64,000 bases of DNA from assembly GCA_029879725.1 (NCBI GenBank), contig JAOUPR010000004.1, forward strand, positions 18,838-82,837, read 5' to 3'. The DNA is from Gemmatimonadota bacterium (lineage in GTDB: Bacteria > Gemmatimonadota > Gemmatimonadetes > Longimicrobiales > Gaopeijiaceae). This document shows positions 35,539 to 44,999 of this stretch, one piece after another. The notes below the pieces were generated by a model that was not told the origin of the DNA, searched no databases, and saw only the letters and a program-made list of their open reading frames with translations. Numbering within the stretch: the first letter of the stretch is position 1; each line of letters begins with the position of its first letter. The translations under genes and the position numbers were made by a program.

Positions 35539-36527
35539 CGGCACCGGACGCGTATCGGGCCGCCACCGAAGATTCGGCCGTCGTCGTGCGGGAGCCGCGG
35601 AGCTGGTTGACCGTGACGGGGCGGGCGCCGGGTCAGATGCTCAAGGGTGTCGTGACGGGGAGGATTCCGGAGCCTCCCGTGCGCGACGGAGAGGTGACGC
35701 GGGGAAGGGCCGGGTACTCGGCGGTGCTCACGCCGAAGGGGAAGATGATCTCCGACGTCCGGCTGTTCCTCCTCGGAGAGGAAACGGGAGCGGGGTTCCT
35801 CCTCGATGTTCCGGACGCGGGGGCGGACGGACTGAGGGCGCACCTGGGCCGTTTCCTCCCGCCGCGGATGGCCCGGGTGTCCGAAGCGGCTTCCGGGCCG
35901 GTCATGATCTCCGTGACGGGACCGGGAGCCGCGGCTCATCTTTCCCGACTGGCTCTGGGACTCCGCGTGGACCAGGAGGAGCTCGCCGGGGCCGAAGAGG
36001 GATCGTGGTGGGCCGTGGGAGAGGTGGGGGGGGAAGGCGTGGTGGTGGCGCGATGGCAGGACGTCGGTCCCCCCTCCTTCGACGCCATCGGCCCCCGGGC
36101 CGCCGTGGAGGCGCTCCGCTCATCGTTGGTGGCCGGGGGGGTCGCCGAGATGGGCCTCGACACGTGGGAAACCCTTCGCGTGGAGGCAGGGCGCCCGGCC
36201 TTCGGCGTGGACATGGACCAGGATACCATCCCGGTGGAAGCAGGAATCGACGGTCGTGCCATCGACCACGCCAAGGGATGCTACACCGGACAGGAAGTGA
36301 TCGTGCGCATCCGCGACCGCGGGCACGTGAACCGGTCGCTGCGGAACGTCTTCCTGGGGGACGTCCCCCTCCCGGCGGCGGGCGCCGAGTTGTTCGTGGA
36401 GGGGGAGTCCAGGCCCATGGGGCGCGTCACGTCGGCGGTGCTCTCTCCGAGCGCCGGTGGCGTGCTGGCCCTGGCGTACGTGCGCCGGGGGGTCGAGAGC
36501 GGCACAGCCCTGGTTCTCCGGCCCTAA
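35535..36527 (+). CDS. ygfZ: Folate-binding YgfZ family protein
   Basis: A 330-aa GcvT-fold protein. The diagnostic motif is KGCYTGQEVIVRIRDRGHVNR, with the Cys and Gln-Glu invariant in YgfZ. N-terminal LTVTGRAPGQMLKGVVTG and GYSAVLTPKGKMISDVRLF are the tetrahydrofolate-side segments. YgfZ helps repair or assemble [4Fe-4S] enzymes such as MiaB. Translationally coupled to the SirB1-like gene. A hairpin follows 35 nt after the stop. Confidence 0.93.
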   Translation: MTAPDAYRAATEDSAVVVREPRSWLTVTGRAPGQMLKGVVTGRIPEPPVRDGEVTRGRAGYSAVLTPKGKMISDVRLFLLGEETGAGFLLDVPDAGADGLRAHLGRFLPPRMARVSEAASGPVMISVTGPGAAAHLSRLALGLRVDQEELAGAEEGSWWAVGEVGGEGVVVARWQDVGPPSFDAIGPRAAVEALRSSLVAGGVAEMGLDTWETLRVEAGRPAFGVDMDQDTIPVEAGIDGRAIDHAKGCYTGQEVIVRIRDRGHVNRSLRNVFLGDVPLPAAGAELFVEGESRPMGRVTSAVLSPSAGGVLALAYVRRGVESGTALVLRP

Positions 36528-36561
36528 ACCGCTCCCTCGCGATGCCGATACTCTGAGACGT

Positions 36562-36589
36562 GGGTCTCCGCCCCGGATGGTGGAGACCC
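36562..36589 (+). terminator. Hairpin after ygfZ
   Basis: GGGTCTCC (36562-36569) pairs perfectly with GGAGACCC (36582-36589), loop of 12 nt, followed by TTCCTCTTC. Flanked by a second, 9-bp inverted repeat (TGCCGATAC at 36543-36551, GTATCGGCA at 36606-36614). Confidence 0.6.
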
Positions 36590-36636
36590 TTCCTCTTCAT
36601 TTCCCGTATCGGCACTCCCAGGAAGGTATCCGTAGC

Positions 36637-37407
36637 GTGGACAAGGCATCGATATTCGGCGTTCTGGCCGGCGTGACGCTGGTCCTGTCGTCGATTCTCA
36701 TGGGTTCCGGGCTCGGAATCTTCATCAACGTACCGAGCATCCTCGTGGTGGCGGGCGGCACCGTGGCCGCCACCAGCATCGCGTTTCCCTTCGACGAGCT
36801 GAAGCTGATCTTCTCCGTCACGAGTCGGGTCTTCAACGATCCGGGTGACGAGATGGTGGGGATCACGCAGTACCTCGTCAAAGCCATGGGCGTGCTCAAG
36901 CGAGAAGGGCCCGTCGCTCTGGAGAATCTCGCCGGAGAGGCTCCCAACAAGGCGCTGTCCAAAGGGATCCTCCTCATCGCCGACGGCACCGACGCCCGCA
37001 CCATCCGTGAGATTCTCGGCACCGAGCAGAAGTACATGGAGGAACACCACCGTGTCGGGCAGAAGATCTTCAAGGAGATGGGCGCGTTCGCTCCGGCCTT
37101 CGGAATGGTCGGTACCCTCATCGGTCTGGTGCAGATGCTTGCGGACATGAGCGATCCGGACACCATCGGACCCTCCATGGCGGTGGCGCTTCTGACCACC
37201 TTCTACGGGGCGGTGCTGGCCAACCTCATCTTCCTTCCCATGGTCACGAAGCTCGATCGGCGTACCGAGATCGAGGTGACGCAGATCCAACTGGTGATCG
37301 TGGGACTCATGTCGATGAACGGCGGCGACACGGCCGCGATCCTGAAGGAGAAGCTGGCGGCTTTCCTCAACCAGCACGAGCACAAGCTCCAGGCAGCGCT
37401 CGGGTAG
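36637..37407 (+). CDS. motA: MotA-family proton/sodium channel subunit
   Basis: A 256-aa, four-helix inner-membrane protein (MotA/TolQ/ExbB proton channel). Helices at ~5-22, ~28-46, ~150-172 and ~182-205; the family segments are AFAPAFGMVGTLIGLVQML (proline side) and TTFYGAVLANLIFLPMVTKL. With MotB it forms the stator that turns ion flow into torque or mechanical work. The GTG at 36637 is chosen since AGGAAGG lies 10 nt before it and the upstream frame is unrelated. No flagellar genes are in the window. Confidence 0.92.
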   Translation: MDKASIFGVLAGVTLVLSSILMGSGLGIFINVPSILVVAGGTVAATSIAFPFDELKLIFSVTSRVFNDPGDEMVGITQYLVKAMGVLKREGPVALENLAGEAPNKALSKGILLIADGTDARTIREILGTEQKYMEEHHRVGQKIFKEMGAFAPAFGMVGTLIGLVQMLADMSDPDTIGPSMAVALLTTFYGAVLANLIFLPMVTKLDRRTEIEVTQIQLVIVGLMSMNGGDTAAILKEKLAAFLNQHEHKLQAALG

Positions 37408-37413
37408 TGGGTC

Positions 37414-38340
37414 ATGGGTGACGATGAAGAAGTAACCGAAGAGGTCAAGTGTCCTCCCTGTGAGGAAGGCGCGCCGGCGTGGACCACCACGTTCGGCGAC
37501 ATGATGAGCCTCCTTCTCACGTTCTTCATCCTCCTGTTCTCCATGTCGGAGCTGAAGATGGATCGATTCCTCCTGGCCGCGCAGTCCCTGCGCGAGGCCG
37601 TGGGTGGAACGGCCGAGGTGGTCATCGAAGACCCCATGGGGCTCATGCCCGATCCCGTGGATCCGGATCTCGTGCTCGAGAATCCAGGGTCGAGCCAGGG
37701 TGCGTCCGAGACGCAGGCGGAGAGCCAGGACGGCGTGGCGGGCGGCTCGAGCGCCTGGGTCGATGCGTTGGTCGATGCGTACATGAAGCTCATCGCCTCC
37801 CAACTCCAGCAGTTCGTGGACGACAACAACCTGAAGGACCTGCTCTCCGTGGAGATGTCGGGCGAAGGGGTGTACCTCCGTATCCAGACCATGGCGCTGT
37901 TCCCCTCGGGGTCGAGCGTGGTGGCGGACCAGAACAGCTGGATCCTCGACAAGCTCGCCGACGTCGTACGGGACATCGAGTTTCCGGTGGCCGTGTCGGG
38001 GCACGCGGACAATCGGCCCATCAGCACCCCCGAATTCGCCTCGAACTGGGAGTTGTCCGCCGCGCGGGCGGCGGGCGTGGCCAGAGCCCTGGTCGCGCAT
38101 GGACACGACCCGTACCAGTTGCGCGTGGAGTCGTTCGGCGAGTACCGCCCGCTGGCGGACAACGACACACCGCTCGGGCGGGCGCTGAACCGCCGGGTGG
38201 AGCTCTTCTATTCCCGACAGGCCATCGCCGAGGCGGTGATCCGGATGGAGGCGGCGGCGGCGGCGCTGGCGGACTCGGCGGCGGTGGCCGACACCGCCGC
38301 ACGGGAGGGTGGAGACGATTCGGGGGCGGCGCAGCACTGA
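37414..38340 (+). CDS. motB: MotB/OmpA-like stator protein
   Basis: A 308-aa protein with one helix (~30-47) preceded by AWTTTFGDMM: D29 is the conserved ion-carrying Asp. Residues ~60-120 are a plug and acidic linker. The OmpA-like peptidoglycan-binding domain (~145-275) has SGHADNRPI and NWELSAARAAGVA, and NRRVELFY at its end. C13 and C16 form a CPPC motif just before the helix on the cytoplasmic side. An Ala-rich tail follows. Six nt after motA. Confidence 0.92.
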   Translation: MGDDEEVTEEVKCPPCEEGAPAWTTTFGDMMSLLLTFFILLFSMSELKMDRFLLAAQSLREAVGGTAEVVIEDPMGLMPDPVDPDLVLENPGSSQGASETQAESQDGVAGGSSAWVDALVDAYMKLIASQLQQFVDDNNLKDLLSVEMSGEGVYLRIQTMALFPSGSSVVADQNSWILDKLADVVRDIEFPVAVSGHADNRPISTPEFASNWELSAARAAGVARALVAHGHDPYQLRVESFGEYRPLADNDTPLGRALNRRVELFYSRQAIAEAVIRMEAAAAALADSAAVADTAAREGGDDSGAAQH

Positions 38341-38385
38341 GCCCGCCGCCCCCGAAACCCTACCGTTCAGCGCTCCAGGGGCCGG

Positions 38386-41300
38386 TCAGCGTCCTCCTGG
38401 ACGGCGCCACCGGACCGGAGCGGCCGGCTCGGGCTTCAACTCCACGCCCTCCGTTTCGAGGAGGCGGAGCGCTTCCTCCACGGCCCTACGCAACTGGGTG
38501 TCCTCCCCGCGGGCCATGGACGCCGGGTCATTGCCGACCTCGATGTCCGGAGCGATCCCCGTCCCCTCCACGTCCCACTCCCCGTCCACGTTGAAGAAAC
38601 CGCCCCGCGGCGCCACGAACCGCCCGCCGTCCACCAGGGGCGGTGTGTCCCAGGTGCCCACGAGCCCTCCCCAGGTGCGCATCCCCACCAGGGGGCCCAC
38701 TCCACGGAACCGGAAGAGGTAGGGGAGGAGGTCCCCGCCGGAACCGGCCCGCTCGTTGATGATCATGACCTTGGGGCCCCACAGCCCGGCCATGGGCTGG
38801 GTGAAGGGCTTCCGGTCGGAGGCACGGGAGTTGAAGTACCCGGTGAGCTCACGCGCGAGGATGTCCACGATGTAGTCCGCCGCCGAGCCACCTCCGTTGT
38901 TGCGCTCGTCGATCACCGCGCCGGCCCGGTCCTGCTGGGCGAAGTACATCCGGTTGAAGTAGGTGTACCCGCCCTGCCCCGTGTTGGGGAGCCAGACGTA
39001 GGCGAGGCGTCCGCCGCTCATCTCGTCCACGGCCCGGCGGTTCCCCTCCACCCACGCCCAGGTCCTGAGTTGACCCTCGGAAGCGACGGGCTTCACCCTC
39101 ACCTCCCACGCATCCTCCATGGAGGGGAGGTCATTCACGGTCACGGTGATGGTGCGGCCCGCGGTCCCTTCGAGAAGCTGATAGGGGTTGGTGGGATACC
39201 GGAGCGGCTGGCCGTCGATGGCCAGGAGGTAGTCGCCCTCGTCGATCTCGAGTCCCGGCTGGGCGAGGGGGCCCTCGACGCCGGGCGTCCACCCCTCACC
39301 GGTGTAGATGCGCGAGATCCGGTAGTACCCGTTGGCCACGCCAGCCCCGCCGACGTCCAGGTCGACGCCCAGGAGTCCGGTACGGGGGCTCTCGATGTCG
39401 GGGTAGTCTCCGCCCCGGACGTAGGAGTGGCCCACCGCCACCTCGCCGGAGACCATGTCCAGGAGCTGGTTGAAGTCCGAGCGATGCTCCACGTCGGGGA
39501 GCCACTCGGAGTACCAATCCCACACGTCGTCCCACGGCGCACCGTGCACGTTGTCCACGTAGAGGAAGTCACGCATGAAGCGCCACCCGTCCCGGAGCAT
39601 CTGGGCCCACTCCTCCGGAGGATCGACGTACACGCGCAGGTCGTTCAGGGCGAGGCGGCCGTCCGGGCTCTTCGGCGGCGCCCCCCCGGCGTCGGCTACG
39701 CTCCAGTTGGACCCGGTCCGCAGGAGGATCTTCTTGCGGTCATGGGAGGTGACGGCGGCGGACACACCCGTCGCGAACTCGGTGGGCTCGGCGTCCTCCA
39801 CCGAGTAGCGGCGGAGGGTGAGCCCCCGCTCGTTGGCGACGGCCTCTTCCACGAACACCTTACCCGCGGGCGCTTCCACCAGGCCCGTGTAGTTCCGGCC
39901 GGGCAGGCCCGGGGCGTCGAGAATGCGGTTCTCGATGCCGTCGAAGTCGATGGTGGTGGCGGGCGGCGGACCGGTGCCGTCGCGTTCGTCGCCACTTCTC
40001 GCGTCGCCGCCTTCCTCGTCACTGCGCGGGAGGAAGGGAGAAGGATCCCTGGCCGAGAGGACCGCCAGGTACAACGACCGGGTCACGGGCCGGTCGTACG
40101 AGGTCATGTCGAGCCATCCGGTGTTCAGCGCGTAATCCGTCGACGCCAGGAAGTACAGATACTTCCCGGACGCGTCCCACACCGGCGAGATGGCGTCGGC
40201 CATGGCGTCGGTGAGCTGATGCGTGGTCCCCGTACGCGTGTCGTGCACGAAGATGGCGCGGAGTTGGTTGTCCAGCCGGCGGGCGTAGGCGATCCAGCGC
40301 GAGTCGGGAGACCACACCGGGTTCATGGAGCGCTCGGGGTGGGCGAACCGCTCCGTGTCCACGTGGGTGAGCGCCCCCGACGCCAGGTCCAGGATGAGGA
40401 CCCGGTAGTCGGTGTCGGTGAAGGCCAGACGCGTCCCGTCGGGCGACCAGGTGGGCACGAAGTAGAAGGTGGGGTCGGGGATGGCGATGGTGCGGGCGTC
40501 GGCACCGTCCTGGTCGGCGATCACCAGCGCGTATTCCCCGTCCTCGTCGTTGAACCACGCGATGCGGTCGCCGTCCGGCGACCAGACGGCGTGGCGGTCC
40601 GCCACGCCCGGGGAGCGGGTGATGTTGCGCCAGCTTCCCTCCTCGACGGGTACGGTGAAGAGGTCACCCCGATACTCGAAGAGGGCACGCTTCCCCGTGG
40701 GGGAGAGGCGCGGGTCGCGGAGATCGCCGGCGGGAACTTCCTCCCAGCGGGGCGCGGCCCAGTTCTGGTCTCCGGCCGCCGTGATGGTCAGGCGCCGGGT
40801 GGTTCCGGTGGCGGGATCCAGCCGGTGCAGGTAGCCGGCCTGCTCGTACACCACCATCCCGTATCCGGCGCCCAGGCTCTTCACGTCGAAGTCGGCGTGG
40901 GTGGTGAGCTGCCGCTCCCGTCCGGTGGCGGGCTCGAACGACCACACGTTGGCGGCGTAGTCGCGTTCGGAGATGTAGTACACGACGCCGTCCATGATGG
41001 ACGGTTCCATCTGTCGCTCGCCTTCCCACGGCGGGGTGGTGTGGGACCAGTCGGCGGTGGAGACCACGCGGATGGGCTGGGCCTGGCCTCCGCGGTAGTT
41101 CCGCCACTCGGGATCCCAGTATCCGATCTCCTGATAGACCAGGGTGGACCCGTCCGAGCTCATCTCACCGAGGTACGCCTGGGCGGCCGATACCGCGCGC
41201 GGGAACCCTCCGTCCGGCGACACCGTGAAGAACTGCCACAGCCGAGTGGGGTGTCCGTTGCGTCCGGACTGGAAGAGGACGTTGCCGTCGGGGGTCCACC

Positions 41301-41658
41301 CCTGGACGACGTCGTCCCCCGGATGCCAGGTCAGGCGCGTGGGCTGTCCTCCGGCCGCCGGCACCACGTAGACGTCCACGTTTCCCCCGTACTCCCCGCT
41401 GAAGGCGATCCACGCTCCGTCGGGGCTGAAGGCCGGGTCGGTCTCGGCGCCCTCGTGGCTGGTGATGCGCTTCGCCACCCCCCCGTTGTGCCCGACGGTC
41501 CAGATGTCGTTGGCGTGCACGAAGGCGATGGCGGTGGGGCCGACCGACGGCTGGTGGAGGAAGCGGTTGCCCTGGGCCGTGGCCCGATCCGCCGGCAGGG
41601 CGAACAGGGTGGCGGTGAGCATGAGGCTCGATAGGATGGTCGAGATCGATCGATTCAT
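38386..41658 (-). CDS. Tricorn-like S41 family peptidase
   Basis: A 1090-aa secreted protein. Signal peptide (~1-29, ends ATAQ), a six- and a seven-bladed TolB/PD40 propeller region (~40-650, repeats such as PAFSPDGAWIAFSG, PTWSPDGTRLAF, PVWSPDSRWIAY), a C1 helical part (DGWRFMRDFLYVDNVHG), a PDZ domain (~800-860) and an S41 core with RAGSGGDLLPY. Aligned to Thermoplasma tricorn, nucleophile S973, H744 and E1031 are kept, but the tetrad Ser next to the His is G743. Peptide hydrolysis outside the cytoplasm is inferred. ATG 41658 begins the signal peptide. Confidence 0.9.
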   Translation of the reverse strand: MNRSISTILSSLMLTATLFALPADRATAQGNRFLHQPSVGPTAIAFVHANDIWTVGHNGGVAKRITSHEGAETDPAFSPDGAWIAFSGEYGGNVDVYVVPAAGGQPTRLTWHPGDDVVQGWTPDGNVLFQSGRNGHPTRLWQFFTVSPDGGFPRAVSAAQAYLGEMSSDGSTLVYQEIGYWDPEWRNYRGGQAQPIRVVSTADWSHTTPPWEGERQMEPSIMDGVVYYISERDYAANVWSFEPATGRERQLTTHADFDVKSLGAGYGMVVYEQAGYLHRLDPATGTTRRLTITAAGDQNWAAPRWEEVPAGDLRDPRLSPTGKRALFEYRGDLFTVPVEEGSWRNITRSPGVADRHAVWSPDGDRIAWFNDEDGEYALVIADQDGADARTIAIPDPTFYFVPTWSPDGTRLAFTDTDYRVLILDLASGALTHVDTERFAHPERSMNPVWSPDSRWIAYARRLDNQLRAIFVHDTRTGTTHQLTDAMADAISPVWDASGKYLYFLASTDYALNTGWLDMTSYDRPVTRSLYLAVLSARDPSPFLPRSDEEGGDARSGDERDGTGPPPATTIDFDGIENRILDAPGLPGRNYTGLVEAPAGKVFVEEAVANERGLTLRRYSVEDAEPTEFATGVSAAVTSHDRKKILLRTGSNWSVADAGGAPPKSPDGRLALNDLRVYVDPPEEWAQMLRDGWRFMRDFLYVDNVHGAPWDDVWDWYSEWLPDVEHRSDFNQLLDMVSGEVAVGHSYVRGGDYPDIESPRTGLLGVDLDVGGAGVANGYYRISRIYTGEGWTPGVEGPLAQPGLEIDEGDYLLAIDGQPLRYPTNPYQLLEGTAGRTITVTVNDLPSMEDAWEVRVKPVASEGQLRTWAWVEGNRRAVDEMSGGRLAYVWLPNTGQGGYTYFNRMYFAQQDRAGAVIDERNNGGGSAADYIVDILARELTGYFNSRASDRKPFTQPMAGLWGPKVMIINERAGSGGDLLPYLFRFRGVGPLVGMRTWGGLVGTWDTPPLVDGGRFVAPRGGFFNVDGEWDVEGTGIAPDIEVGNDPASMARGEDTQLRRAVEEALRLLETEGVELKPEPAAPVRWRRPGGR

Positions 41659-41799
41659 GGGAGGTACCTCTGGAACGGGTCGTCGGCGGGCTGGTGGGCA
41701 GATTAGATATCCGGCCGGAGAAATGCGAGGGTGGATCTGGCGCGGGTGGGAGGGAGGCGGCCACCTTGGCGGAATTCGATCCCGAGCAAGGAGTGCACC

Positions 41800-44211
41800 G
41801 TGAAGATTCCGCCGTCCGTGGCCATCGGCCTGGCGTGGGCCGCCGCCTGGGCGCTTCCATCGCCTCAGGTCGTGGCCGCCCAGTCCGCCCACCCCACCCC
41901 CGTGCGCCAATCGGAACTCGCCACGCGACTCCCTGATGCGACCCCCCTCACGCTCCGGGACGCCTCGCGGGACGACCGGTGGATGGGTCTCGGTGTTCGG
42001 GACGTGCGCTGGGCGCCGGACGGAGCCGGCGTCTACTTCCGCTGGCACCGGGACCCGGCTCCCGGTCAGGTGGAGGAGGCGGACCCGTGGTTCCTGGCCG
42101 CTCCGGACGGATCGTCGGTCCGGGAGGCCTCCCCGGAAGACGTCGCGGCGATCCCCGGCGAGGCCGTGGACTGGAGTCCGGACGGCCGGATGGCCGTCTG
42201 GGAGCGCGGGGGGAGCGTGTACCTGTATCAGGCTGGGGCGACTCCGTCGGTGCGTGCCGTGGCGACGCTCTCGGCGCCGGCGCGGAGCGTCAGGTTCGCG
42301 GCGGGAGGGGGCGCCGTGGACTTCGAGGTGGAGGAGGCCCTCTATCGATACGACGTGGGGCGCGGCTCCGTGTCCGTCATCGCCAGGGTGGAGACCGTTC
42401 CGGCGGACCGTCCCTCGGCGGCCGGGCGGTGGTTGGAGGACCAGCAGAGGGAGCTCCTCGGGCATGTTCGCGAGGCGGCACGCCTGACCGACGCCAGGGA
42501 ACGGGTGGCCCGCCTGGCCCCGGGTCGGCCGCAATCCATTCCCGTCCCCGCGGGGACCCACGTGGACCAGATGGTCCTTTCACCCGATGGGCGCCATCTG
42601 AGCTTCCGTGCCCGGACGCCGGCGGGGGACCGTCCGCCCACGGAGTACGTCGATTACGTGGACCCGTCCGGGTACAGCACGGTGCACCGGGCCCGGTCCA
42701 AGGTCGGCGAGTCGAGGGACACGTATCGCCTGGGGATCATCGACGTGGATCCCTCGCGGGCGACGGACGGCATCACCGTACGCTGGGTCGACATCTCGGA
42801 GGCCGAAGAGGCCACCGTTCCCCACGGCCTCTTCTGGAATCTCGAGGGCACCCGGGCCGTGGCGCAGTTCATCGGGGAAAGCCATCGGGACCTCTGGATC
42901 GCGGAGGTGGACCCCGCCACCGGAGAGGCGGCGGTTCTCGTCCACGACCATGACGACGCCTGGATCGGCGGCCCGCCCATCCAGGCCAACTACCTCCAGC
43001 CCACGCTTCTCGAATGGCTTCCCGGTGATCGCTTCGTGTTCGCCTCGGAGCGGAGCGGGTGGAGCCATCTCCATCGGGTCGATCCAGGCGGCGGGACGCG
43101 GGCGCTCACCGAGGGCGCTTGGGAGGTGCGGAGCGCCACCCTGTCACGCGACCGGACGTGGTGGCTCCTGCAGGGTAGCCGCGAGCATCCGGCGGACGAC
43201 CACCTCTATCGGATGCCGGCGGGGGGCGGAGCACTGACACGACTCACCGACGGAGAAGGCCGGCGCGTGGGGTACGTCTCTCCCGACGGAACGCGCCTGG
43301 CCTTGTTGTCCGACGACGCCACCCACATGCCCGACCTCTGGGTGGGCTCCGTTCCCGGGTCGTACTCCGGCGAATGGGATGGGCGGCGTGTCACGGTGAG
43401 CGGGAGCGACGCCTTCTGGGAGCACCCGCTCGTCGCGCCGGAGATCGTGTCCTTCCCGCATCCCGACGGGGAAAACGTGTGGGGCGCGGTGTACCGCCCC
43501 CGGGAGCCCAACCCGGAACGCGCGGCGGTCATCCACGTGCATGGCGGAGGCTACCGCCAGTTTGCCCACCGCGGCTGGACGGTGTACGGCTACGCCCTCC
43601 ATCTGGGGTTCATCAACTACATGGTGCAGCAGGGCTACACCGTCATGGACTTCGACTACCGCGGGGGCGCGGGGTTCGGACGCGACTACCGTACGGACAT
43701 CGCCCGCGCCATGGGAATCAGCGACGTGGACGGCGCGGTGGCCGCGGCCCGGTATCTGGTCCGTGAGGAGGGCGTGGACTCCACCCGGATCGGGATGTAC
43801 GGGGTGTCGTACGGTGGGTTCATGACCCTCATGTCGCAGTTCCGGTATCCCGGGGTGTTCGCCGCGGGCGTGGCCCGCGCGGCCGTGTCGGACTGGGCGC
43901 ACTACAGCGACGGGTGGACCAGCCGCATTCTCGGGGTGCCGCACATGGACGAGGAGGCCTACCGCGTATCGAGCCCCATCTACCACGCGGAGGGGCTGGA
44001 GGACCGGCTCCTCATCACCCATGGGCTGGTGGACGACAACGTCCACTTCCAGGACGCGGCCCGCCTGATCCAGCGTCTCGTCGAGCTGGAGAAGGAGTTC
44101 GAGGTGATGGTCTACCCCGTGGAACCGCACACCATCGCCACCGAGGCCAGCCGGTACGACCTGGTGAGGCGGCAGGCGGCGTTCTTCGACCGGTGGCTGA
44201 GAGGGAGGTAG
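41800..44211 (+). CDS. S9 family prolyl oligopeptidase/dipeptidyl-peptidase IV-like protein
   Basis: An 803-aa secreted peptidase. Signal peptide (~1-27, VVAAQ), N-terminal DPP-IV-type propeller (~60-500), and an alpha/beta-hydrolase domain with S670 in GVSYGG, D745 or D746 in GLVDDNVHFQD and H777 in VEPHTI, the catalytic triad. Expected to cleave dipeptides or short peptides after Pro/Ala, but specificity cannot be read. Start GTG 41800 follows AAGGAG by 6 nt. Divergent from the tricorn gene, so a joint extracellular-peptide programme is plausible. Confidence 0.92.
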   Translation: MKIPPSVAIGLAWAAAWALPSPQVVAAQSAHPTPVRQSELATRLPDATPLTLRDASRDDRWMGLGVRDVRWAPDGAGVYFRWHRDPAPGQVEEADPWFLAAPDGSSVREASPEDVAAIPGEAVDWSPDGRMAVWERGGSVYLYQAGATPSVRAVATLSAPARSVRFAAGGGAVDFEVEEALYRYDVGRGSVSVIARVETVPADRPSAAGRWLEDQQRELLGHVREAARLTDARERVARLAPGRPQSIPVPAGTHVDQMVLSPDGRHLSFRARTPAGDRPPTEYVDYVDPSGYSTVHRARSKVGESRDTYRLGIIDVDPSRATDGITVRWVDISEAEEATVPHGLFWNLEGTRAVAQFIGESHRDLWIAEVDPATGEAAVLVHDHDDAWIGGPPIQANYLQPTLLEWLPGDRFVFASERSGWSHLHRVDPGGGTRALTEGAWEVRSATLSRDRTWWLLQGSREHPADDHLYRMPAGGGALTRLTDGEGRRVGYVSPDGTRLALLSDDATHMPDLWVGSVPGSYSGEWDGRRVTVSGSDAFWEHPLVAPEIVSFPHPDGENVWGAVYRPREPNPERAAVIHVHGGGYRQFAHRGWTVYGYALHLGFINYMVQQGYTVMDFDYRGGAGFGRDYRTDIARAMGISDVDGAVAAARYLVREEGVDSTRIGMYGVSYGGFMTLMSQFRYPGVFAAGVARAAVSDWAHYSDGWTSRILGVPHMDEEAYRVSSPIYHAEGLEDRLLITHGLVDDNVHFQDAARLIQRLVELEKEFEVMVYPVEPHTIATEASRYDLVRRQAAFFDRWLRGR

Positions 44212-44311
44212 GCGCCCACGCCGGACACTCGTGGTGTGGTCCATGGGGGTGTCCGGTGGGTATCTTGGAAGCACACGTTGGTCACGTTCTCGCACGCGGG
44301 AGGGAATCCAC

Positions 44312-44911
44312 ATGAATCGACTCATGGTCGCGGTACTGCTGGCGTCGCTCGGCGCGGTGATTCCCGCTTCGGCCGGGGCTCAGGCCCGGTCGGGCACGGA
44401 GGGATTCCATCTGGGTGCCTCGGTGGGCGGGGCGAGCATCACCTTCGAGAACAGCGATGGCGCCGACAACGGGGGCTCCATGGGGTTCGTCATGGGATAC
44501 GGCTTCTCTCCCCTCGTGACGGCGTATCTGAACATGAATGGAGCCAGCATGGACATCAGCGGCTCGAACGTGAGCGGTACGGCGAGCTACACGCTGGCGC
44601 ACGCGGATCTCGGCGTGCGCTTCAGCTTCGGAAGCAGCGAGAAGAGTGTACGCCCGTATCTCGCCACCGCCTTCAGCGGCAGGGCGGCCAACATCAACCT
44701 CCTGGGTGAGATCTTCGAGGTACGAGGCCCCGCGTTCACCGTCGGAGGCGGTGTCGCCATCTTCGTCACGCCCTCGGGAGCCGTCGATATCGGGCTCAAG
44801 TTGACCGGGGGGAAGTTCGACGAGGCGACCTTCCTGGGAGAGATCGTCGCCATAGACCAGAGCGCGGTGTCGGCGCGCTTCGACGTGGGCTTCATGTGGT
44901 GGGCCGGCTGA
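44312..44911 (+). CDS. Outer membrane beta-barrel protein
   Basis: A 199-aa protein with a signal peptide (~1-24, ends AGAQA) followed by ~8 amphipathic strands of alternating hydrophobic residues (EGFHLGASVGGASITFEN, ADLGVRFSFGS, SARFDVGFMWWAG), as in OmpX/OmpW-type 8-stranded barrels. The final residue group ends aromatic-small-small. No specific family recognised. ATG 44312 is preceded by GGGAGGG. Confidence 0.8.
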   Translation: MNRLMVAVLLASLGAVIPASAGAQARSGTEGFHLGASVGGASITFENSDGADNGGSMGFVMGYGFSPLVTAYLNMNGASMDISGSNVSGTASYTLAHADLGVRFSFGSSEKSVRPYLATAFSGRAANINLLGEIFEVRGPAFTVGGGVAIFVTPSGAVDIGLKLTGGKFDEATFLGEIVAIDQSAVSARFDVGFMWWAG

Positions 44912-44938
44912 CCGGCTGACACCCCCGGGAGTCACGAA

Positions 44939-44977
44939 GAACGCCCGCCCCCGCCGCATGGCGGAGGGCGGGCGTTC
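44939..44977. terminator. Long bidirectional terminator hairpin
   Basis: GAACGCCCGCCC (44939-44950) pairs perfectly with GGGCGGGCGTTC (44966-44977); inside, CCGCC pairs with GGCGG around a GCAT loop, leaving one bulged A. It lies between the convergent barrel gene and the DUF4097 gene, and CTTCTTC/TTCCGTCTTCC flank it. Confidence 0.8.
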
Positions 44978-44999
44978 CGTCTTCCCCCGGGAGGGGAGC

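Noticed and set aside
39070..41634. 854-codon open frame opposite the tricorn gene
   Set aside because: No domain or hydrophobic pattern, Gly/Val/His-rich; the opposite strand has full propeller and protease motifs.
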